DNA from: Erythrocercus mccallii
Taxonomy: Eukaryota > Chordata > Aves > Passeriformes > Dicruridae
Direction: 5' to 3'
DNA length: 64,000 nucleotides
Assembly (NCBI GenBank): GCA_013397435.1
Contig: VZRG01001626.1
Coordinates: 101,531-165,530 of the forward strand
Shown: positions 60,301-64,000 of the stretch, piece by piece
Layout: each line of letters opens with the position of its first letter
Numbering within the stretch: position 1 is the stretch's first letter
Notes under the pieces: model-generated
Seen by the model: the letters and a program-made list of their open reading frames with translations, nothing else
Told to the model about the DNA's origin: nothing
Database searches by the model: none
Made by a program: the position numbers and the translations under genes

Positions 60301-63300
60301 AGGAATCCCAGGCACCGAGAGCAGCTAGAATTGTGCAAAAACCCACAGGAGAAATAATAAGGTTCTGGTTAAAAAAACCAAAAAGACTTTGGAGCAGTGG
60401 GATGTACAAAGTACCGAGCAGGGTGGTAACGATGGCCTTGATGCTGCAAAGATGGTTCTGTGCCTTATGTAAAGGGCAGCTAAACAGCTAAATCTATGGA
60501 AAATTACAAAGCCCTGCTCAAATGTTAGGTGTAGTTGTGTTTAATACCCCAGAGCAGCAGGAAAATACGACTTGGCAATACCAGCAAATGCATGGTGGCA
60601 GCTGAGACGTAGATCAGAGGAGATGATGATGATGATGAGTTGTAAGGGCTTGGAAAACTGAAGACTGATTTATTTATTTTACAACAAGAGCTATCCCCAT
60701 GTAGCATGTGCCAGGACAGGAGTTGTAGTGAAGCTTTGAAAGGGAGGATAAAAGTGAGGAGTGCAGATGCTTGAGGGGCAAATCTCTGAACATGAGGCAG
60801 CTCCTGACAGCTGCTGCTGCTTTCCCTGCTCCCTCAGGAGAGCCGGGTGAGCAAGGCCGTGGAGGTGATGATCCAGCACGTGGAGAACTTGAAGCGCATG
60901 TACGCCAAAGAGCACGCGGAGCTCGAGGAGCTCAAGCAGGTCCTGCTCCAGAACGAGAGGTCCTTCAGCTGCCTTGGAGACAGAGGTAACCAGGAAAAGC
61001 CTCTTTCCCCTTGCTAGCACCTGCCAGACAGACCCTTATAACTGCACAATAGTCATATAATCCCCCACATCTTAGGTGGTAGACTTATATGATTGTTTTA
61101 TCCCCTTTTCTAAAAATGGGGGGGGGGGGAATAGCAATCTATTAACACTATTAAAATAGTGTTAATATTTCAGCTCTGAAATTAACTTGTGCCTAAGCTG
61201 TCCTGGATCTCAGGGTGTGTGTGAGACCACTGCAAGTACACAGGAACGTTCTGGCTTTCAGTAAAGTGCATGGCATGTGTTGGTGATAATCTTATTCCTT
61301 GTGAGCAGTAAATTTGGGTGCTTGTTCACAGTAGCTATTTCTAGGTAGCTGAGCTTTGGCTTCTCTCTACAGATGCACCCTGCCCTTTTCTACATGGGAA
61401 TTACAAACCCCTTAAGTGCAGGGGGCCTCTATTTCCCCTTCTCAGTAGCCAGGTTTGCAGCCAGTGCTGTGCACTTGTGGCTTTGCCAGAGAAGTATTAA
61501 ATTCTTCTGAAAAATAGGATGTGTTTTTTAAAGACCAAAAGGGAAGTCTTCCACACTATAAAATCCCTGTGGGAGCCTTTTGAATCAGAGTCCTGACTGC
61601 AAAAGACAGTGCTGTAACAGGACACTGCCGCAATAATAGAATATATTTGATGATAGTGACAGAAGTTGATGCTTGCAGAGTAAGGTAATGTGTGAATGTT
61701 ATGAACTTACTTAATGAAATAGGAAGCTTTTTTCCTGAGATCTCATTTGTGCTTCGCTTAAACTCTGCAGAATGTCAGACTTTAGGCTGCAAATTAAACT
61801 CACTGCACTCCTGCAAGCAGCAAACTCCTCCTGTAAAGCTCTGATGTTTGATCTCTTCACAGATGAATCTATGAACAAGAAGCTGCCCAGTCCTTTTAAC
61901 TTTAAGGTAATGGTCCTTATGTGAAATTTCAAATTATTTTGTGTATGTCTTTCTTTGCTTTATGTGCTGGTGCTCTGCTGCTTGGTGCTTTTCTCTCACA
62001 AATACGGGCTGGTGTGATCAAATATGAGGATTTACTTTTCAGGCACCCGATCAAACTTCTAAGTGGCCCCCCATAGAAGATGAAGGTGAAATGGTCAGGC
62101 TCTCATTCACTGATTAAGAAATATTGTTCATGTGTGGTTCTCTTGGGAATTAAAGGAGGGTTAGCACAAAAATATGAGATGGAAGCAGTTCAAACTGAGT
62201 GTAGGAATTCCTGTGAGTGAGGTATGGGGAATTTAGTTACATTCAATTTTGGTATTTTGCTGGAAGCTGTGCAGCCAGCCTCACTCAGGTGGGCAGAAAA
62301 CACTTACTGTGGAAAGATGCTGCTTTAAAAAAACTCATTTGATCTGCACTTGAGATTGGATTCTTTGTGTGTCACTTCAAGCTAAGTGTAAATATCCTTT
62401 TTTTAAATACAGTTTGTATAAAACAGATGGTATTTTGTGTGTTCAGTGGGTAACCCAGTTGTGCCTTGCTCAGAGCCAGTAATGCCTCTTATTTGTATAG
62501 CCCTCGTCAGCCCTGCGGAGAGTTAGCATTGCAACAGTGCCCAGGAGCGCTGGGAATGCAGGGATTGGGGTGCCACTGGTAAGTAGGGGCTGCTGGAGGG
62601 ATGCTGAGGTGCTTCACCTCCCCAAAACTGCCTGAGATAGAGCATCAGAATGCCAGTGCAGTAAATATGGCAAATTACTCCTCCAGGCCCAGTTCCATGA
62701 ACACGATGGGGATGAACGGAGTGACAGATTCAGCAGGAGATCAAGCAGTTGGTAAAGTCACGGGGAAATGTTTTTTGACTCTAACTGTGCTTGTAGTAAG
62801 CAGTTTATGGAGCATCTTGGGGTATAATAATGTTTAGGCTACACCTTTCACATTAGTTTTATGAGCAATAATAAATAAATGAGCCTTATGAGATCACTTT
62901 TTCTATTTATTGAACATTGAGAGCTTTAAAAAAAATCCCTCAGCTTTCTTGCTTTAGAACTAAAATGTGAAATCTAAATATCTACAGCGGATGGATCTGT
63001 AGTTTTGTTTGGTTTCATTTGGGTTTTTTTAAGTTATCCTAATTTCAAGCAAATTTGTAAATTATTTGTCTGAGGTCAACCAAATGAGTAGGCTGCTGAT
63101 AAATTTCTGATTTTCTGCTGTCTGCTGGGGAAAATCAGACAAATTTGTTTAACACATGGCAGGGGCAGGCTAGGGGTGAAGCAGAATGAGAAGCGTCCTT
63201 CTCTGCAGAGGTTCCTCAGCACCTATTCCTGGGCAGAGTATGAAGAGGAGCATTTTGAAACCAAGTAAGTTCAGCAGCAGCCTCCTCCCAGGTGTTGGTT

Positions 63301-64000
63301 TGGTTTTTAATGAGCTTTTACTTCACCACCTGGTCAGGGCTAGAAAGCCAAGCTGTTGTGAATTTGGCAAAGCTTTGGAACTGTTGACTCTTGTTTACAG
63401 AAATGAGCAGCTGGAATCACCTGCTGAAGCACAGGACCAACCAACTCGGAAGGAAAGTGTCTCTGAAAAAGGAAAATACCCATCCACATGGACCCTGGAG
63501 TCAATGTAAGTTTCTTTCACAAGTTAAAGCCGTGTTTGGGAGGTGCACATGGGAAGAGGGTTCAAAGAAAAGGCCAGAACTTTCAGTGCTTTGTACAAGC
63601 AAGATTTCTTGCTGCTCTTGCAAGACAGCTTTTGTGAATCCTCTTCAGAACCAGTGTGAGGTAGAGGGAGCATGGGTGGACTGATGAGCTGGGCCAAGAA
63701 GTTGCTTCTTTGGCTTATCAAGAATTTGCTTCCTTGGCTGTGTTTTATACCCAGAACCAAAGCTCCCCCTGCACAGCTCAGTAACAACCTGTTGCTTCTG
63801 ATGTTTGTGGGATCTAGTTTGCTTTAAGGCTTTTTGGGGTGAGGTGGGAAGAGTTGCATGTTTTGAAGAAACACTGAAGGGCTCTGTGCTTTCCTGCCCA
63901 GGTACAGTTTGATGTCAGTGTGGGCATCCCACTTCAAGGCTTCCTTTTGCAACGCTAACAAAACCCTCTGGGTGTCCGTGTCCATCCTGGTGCTGCTGGC
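29721..64000 (+). CDS. IRAG2: Inositol 1,4,5-trisphosphate receptor associated 2 (LRMP/Jaw1), long form; 3' end beyond the window
   Basis: ER/outer nuclear membrane tail-anchored protein that associates with IP3 receptors and, as a KASH-type protein, with the nuclear envelope. Exons: 29706-30309 (ATG 29721), 31984-32164, 32365-32441, 32519-32597, 33554-33712, 34839-34956, 35278-35328, 36405-36482, 37023-37079, 38910-38969, 39050-39114, 39202-39301, 41604-41705, 44357-44520, 45872-45986, 46433-46595, 48782-48816, 49385-49450, 50209-50305, 51442-51589, 51741-51785, 52223-52418, 55882-55928, 56012-56076, 56176-56292, 57717-57799, 57924-57996, 58733-58787, 58873-58900, 59455-59595, 59998-60132, 60838-60985, 61863-61906, 62043-62093, 62501-62578, 62687-62751, 63163-63264, 63401-63505, 63902-64000. 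They sum to 4181 bases in one phase, at least 1393 residues. Mammalian IRAG2 is usually listed near 555. IRAG1 (MRVI1) shares the C-terminal domain; the EF-hand-like module and 12p12-type linkage favour IRAG2. Confidence 0.9.
31567..31675 (-). mobile_element. CR1 fragment in IRAG2 intron 1
   Basis: AATCATGGAATGGGTTGGGC, TGGAAGGGACCTTAAATATA, and CTCATCCAGCCTGGCCCTGA are antisense CR1 end sequence, about 110 bases. Confidence 0.8.
31984..32164 (+). CDS. IRAG2: IRAG2 EF-hand-like exon (KASH5-type)
   Basis: 181 bp reading KVAVSKIIDYLRHTTSRESE..GLEELCNMLDPEHKDISMDL..YHTIMGEWIEDCKRKW, residues about 197-257. The pattern (helix, LDP-x-x-x-x-I-x-x-x loop, helix ending in W-I-x-x-C) resembles the degenerate EF-hand region of KASH5/CCDC155. 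The loop lacks a full set of acidic calcium ligands, so calcium binding is doubtful. Confidence 0.85.
32365..32597 (+). CDS. IRAG2: IRAG2 linker exons 3 and 4
   Basis: Exons 32365-32441 (EEGATEESSVSTEDLEFQAP..) and 32519-32597 (AKKTHVWMNVTSGSLEAFGG..). They are acidic and serine-rich, then a short hydrophobic stretch, with no named domain. Phases 2-to-1 and 1-to-2 connect exactly to the flanking exons. Confidence 0.8.
33554..39301 (+). CDS. IRAG2: IRAG2 exons 5-12: KASH5-like coiled-coil region
   Basis: Eight exons (33554-33712, 34839-34956, 35278-35328, 36405-36482, 37023-37079, 38910-38969, 39050-39114, 39202-39301) encode about residues 309-538. Heptad-rich blocks include ADLQYNNQKLQEENSKLKLT, LADNEHLRQQLKSIQHSV and LRAEKNKLLENIQHMQQELI. 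The start resembles the KASH_CCD coiled coil of KASH5, which also follows the EF-hand-like part there. The last exon is less coiled (NGLSFPLLYKFNSNIPEGMN). The introns carry CR1 pieces near 37.1 kb. Confidence 0.88.
37118..37215 (-). mobile_element. CR1 fragment in an IRAG2 intron
   Basis: GTCACAGAATAATTTGGGTT, GAAAAGGGACCTTAATGATA and CCTGCCATGGGCAGGGACAG, about 100 bases of antisense CR1 just after the exon ending at 37079. Confidence 0.8.
39527..39592 (-). mobile_element. Short CR1 fragment in an IRAG2 intron
   Basis: CTAGAATGGCCTGGGTTGGA, AGGAACCTTAAAGATCATCC and AGTTCCAACCTCC give a well-preserved but very short antisense CR1 terminus. Confidence 0.8.
41604..46595 (+). CDS. IRAG2: IRAG2 exons 13-16: second coiled-coil block
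   Basis: Exons 41604-41705, 44357-44520, 45872-45986 and 46433-46595, residues about 539-719. Exon 13 is acidic (LEWVKDPDEGMEQAW). The next three are continuous heptad-type helix (ALKQELGEKRHLWTQKLQLL, QREAETAKQQQEETAGQAEA, AEDQVEAFHSACEEAASLRS). Splice phases are 0, 2 and 0, then exit at phase 1. The 2.65-kb intron before exon 14 shows no other feature. Confidence 0.88.
45073..45190 (-). mobile_element. CR1 fragment in an IRAG2 intron
   Basis: GATCATAAAATGGCCTGGGC, TGGAAAGGGCCTTAAATATC, CCTGCCATGGACAGGGACAC and CTTCCACTAGACCAGGTTGC: antisense CR1 3' end. Confidence 0.85.
48782..52418 (+). CDS. IRAG2: IRAG2 exons 17-22: cysteine-containing insert of unknown function (tentative)
   Basis: Six candidate exons: 48782-48816, 49385-49450, 50209-50305, 51442-51589, 51741-51785, 52223-52418. 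Residues about 720-915 include CCAELESDYTLLPTSAEHVK, LHCSKQPWTEGPTSCSDFPS, SSGSCTLERCDVGHTSSSDV and RWKICSADDYTDANVPVSIT. I recognise no domain. The case rests on AG/GT borders, open reading and an exact phase chain from exon 16 (phase 1) to exon 23 (phase 0). The last acceptor (ccctgag|A) is weak. Individual exons could be wrong or alternative. Confidence 0.55.
50738..50900 (-). mobile_element. CR1 fragment in an IRAG2 intron
   Basis: GAATAGTTTGGGGAGGGCCT, CCTGCCATGGGCAGGGACAC, CCATCCAGCCTGGCCTTGGA and GGGGCAGCCACAGCTTCACT: antisense CR1. It explains several overlapping open frames here. Confidence 0.85.
52419..55881 (+). other. IRAG2: Largest IRAG2 intron (3.46 kb)
   Basis: Between exons 22 and 23. 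It holds one sense CR1 piece (54075-54253) and otherwise unique-looking sequence. Open frames here lack splice partners in phase, and I see no further exon or RNA gene. Confidence 0.55.
54075..54253 (+). mobile_element. CR1 fragment in an IRAG2 intron, sense orientation
   Basis: GAGGCCCTGGCACAGGGTGC, GGAATTGTCCAAGGCCAGGT, GAGCAACCCAGGATAGTGGA and AAAGTCCCTTCCAACCCAAA, ending ATTGTGTAATTCTATTTT. This is the only IRAG2-intron copy in the same direction as the gene. Confidence 0.87.
55882..58900 (+). CDS. IRAG2: IRAG2 exons 23-29: acidic, low-complexity linker
   Basis: Exons 55882-55928, 56012-56076, 56176-56292, 57717-57799, 57924-57996, 58733-58787 and 58873-58900, residues about 916-1071. 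Segments such as GEPTPPVPLIPS, LRSAREALASSVESTAPVP, SQIRKESCLVMEEHKPVF, QEKKNNEEPSEEAPAVV and PDSPNEKEVE suggest a disordered Glu/Pro/Ser linker leading to the C-terminal domain. All borders are standard and phases agree; one exon is only 28 bases. Confidence 0.75.
59455..60985 (+). CDS. IRAG2: IRAG2 exons 30-32: conserved core of the MRVI1-type domain
   Basis: Exons 59455-59595, 59998-60132 and 60838-60985 (residues about 1072-1212) read LSLGFKCDLFTLDKRVKLEE, RSRDLAEENLKKEITNAV, VPLCEEDNQAQEIIKKLQKS, AARVASRAEMLGAINQ and ESRVSKAVEVMIQHVENLKR, then MYAKEHAELEELKQVLLQNE. This is the best conserved part of the IRAG1/IRAG2 family and gives the firmest identification. The third exon is conspicuously GC-rich relative to its introns. 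Confidence 0.95.
60621..60639. repeat. (GAT)n trinucleotide run in an IRAG2 intron
   Basis: Five GATs in a row around GATGATGATGATGATGAG; intronic, not coding. Confidence 0.8.
61118..61129. repeat. G12 homopolymer in an IRAG2 intron
   Basis: Twelve consecutive G directly before a perfect palindrome at 61141-61166. Confidence 0.9.
61141..61166. repeat. Perfect inverted repeat, 12-base arms
   Basis: ATTAACACTATT, two A, then AATAGTGTTAAT: arms are exact reverse complements with a 2-base centre. It lies in the IRAG2 intron between exons 32 and 33, 11 bases after the G12 run. Confidence 0.9.
61863..63505 (+). CDS. IRAG2: IRAG2 exons 33-38: basic, serine-rich part of the MRVI1-type domain
   Basis: Exons 61863-61906, 62043-62093, 62501-62578, 62687-62751, 63163-63264 and 63401-63505. 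Readable blocks: PSSALRRVSIATVPRSAGNA, DERSDRFSRRSSSW, KRPSLQRFLSTYSWAEYEEE and TRKESVSEKGKYPSTWTLES. LRRVSIA and SRRSSSW fit the basophilic kinase consensus R-R-x-S, plausible PKA/PKG sites since IRAG1 is a PKG substrate; use in IRAG2 is inferred. Two acceptor choices six bases apart exist for the fifth exon (start 63163 or 63169), both in frame. Confidence 0.9.
63902..64000 (+). CDS. IRAG2: IRAG2 exon 39 (partial): start of the C-terminal membrane anchor
   Basis: Acceptor ctgcccag|G completes a Met codon, then YSLMSVWASHFKASF and NANKTLWVSVSILVLL run off the window end. The hydrophobic stretch is the beginning of the single C-terminal transmembrane segment that anchors IRAG family proteins in the ER and outer nuclear membrane. 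The lumenal tail and stop codon are not in this window. Confidence 0.92.

Noticed and set aside
62080..62090. Alternative donor GAAG|GTGAAA for the IRAG2 exon at 62043
   Set aside because: Joining it to 62501 gives an early stop; the ATG|GTCAGG donor at 62094 keeps the family sequence in frame.
29721..64000. Identification as IRAG1 (MRVI1) instead of IRAG2
   Set aside because: Both share the C-terminal domain, but the EF-hand-like and KASH5-like coiled-coil module and linkage to GYS2/SPX favour IRAG2. IRAG1 lies on a different chromosome in human. A phylogeny would settle it.
1..64000. tRNA, rRNA or CRISPR arrays
   Set aside because: No cloverleaf-like or rRNA-like sequence and no regularly spaced direct repeats were seen; CRISPR would not be expected in vertebrate DNA.

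Overview
The window is vertebrate nuclear DNA, almost certainly from a bird. The evidence is large intron-rich genes with GT-AG splice sites, protein-coding exons that read as recognisable vertebrate proteins, and a dozen degraded CR1 LINE 3' ends. Those ends carry the bird/reptile 3' signature (TCATAGAATGG...TTGGAAGGGACCTTAAAGATCATC, or its complement). Most long open frames in the window are chance frames in introns; the real coding sequence lies in short exons, which I placed by hand from splice sites, reading phase and protein similarity.

Layout. (1) 70-14524, plus strand: the last 11 coding exons of GYS2, liver glycogen synthase. The window opens inside the gene, so about the first 275 codons lie to the left. 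(2) 18372-22543, minus strand: SPX, the spexin/NPQ neuropeptide precursor, in six very small coding exons. It is tail-to-tail with GYS2 and splices to a complete 116-residue preprohormone with RR-NWTPQAMLYLKGAQ-GRR. (3) About 22.6-29.5 kb: an intergenic stretch with AT and G-run simple repeats, one CR1 scrap and one speculative TATA/AP-1 promoter-like cluster. (4) 29721-64000, plus strand: IRAG2 (LRMP/Jaw1), an ER and outer nuclear membrane protein associated with the IP3 receptor. I can follow 39 coding exons in one unbroken reading phase (at least 1393 codons) until the sequence stops inside the C-terminal membrane anchor.

The three genes have separate jobs: glycogen synthesis, a secreted metabolic/satiety peptide, and calcium-store/nuclear-envelope scaffolding. 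They share a region because of ancestral linkage (human 12p12), not a common pathway. GYS2 beside SPX in convergent orientation is the conserved vertebrate arrangement. IRAG2 directly beyond SPX is not the human order, where GOLT1B and RECQL follow SPX. Neither is visible here.

I found no radically new system. The points most worth following are: the start codon of SPX lying between two consensus 5' splice sites; an apparent loss of the dibasic site that ends the second spexin peptide; a very long IRAG2 that keeps a KASH5-like EF-hand plus coiled-coil module in front of the MRVI1-type domain; and a run of unfamiliar but phase-compatible IRAG2 exons at 48.8-52.4 kb.
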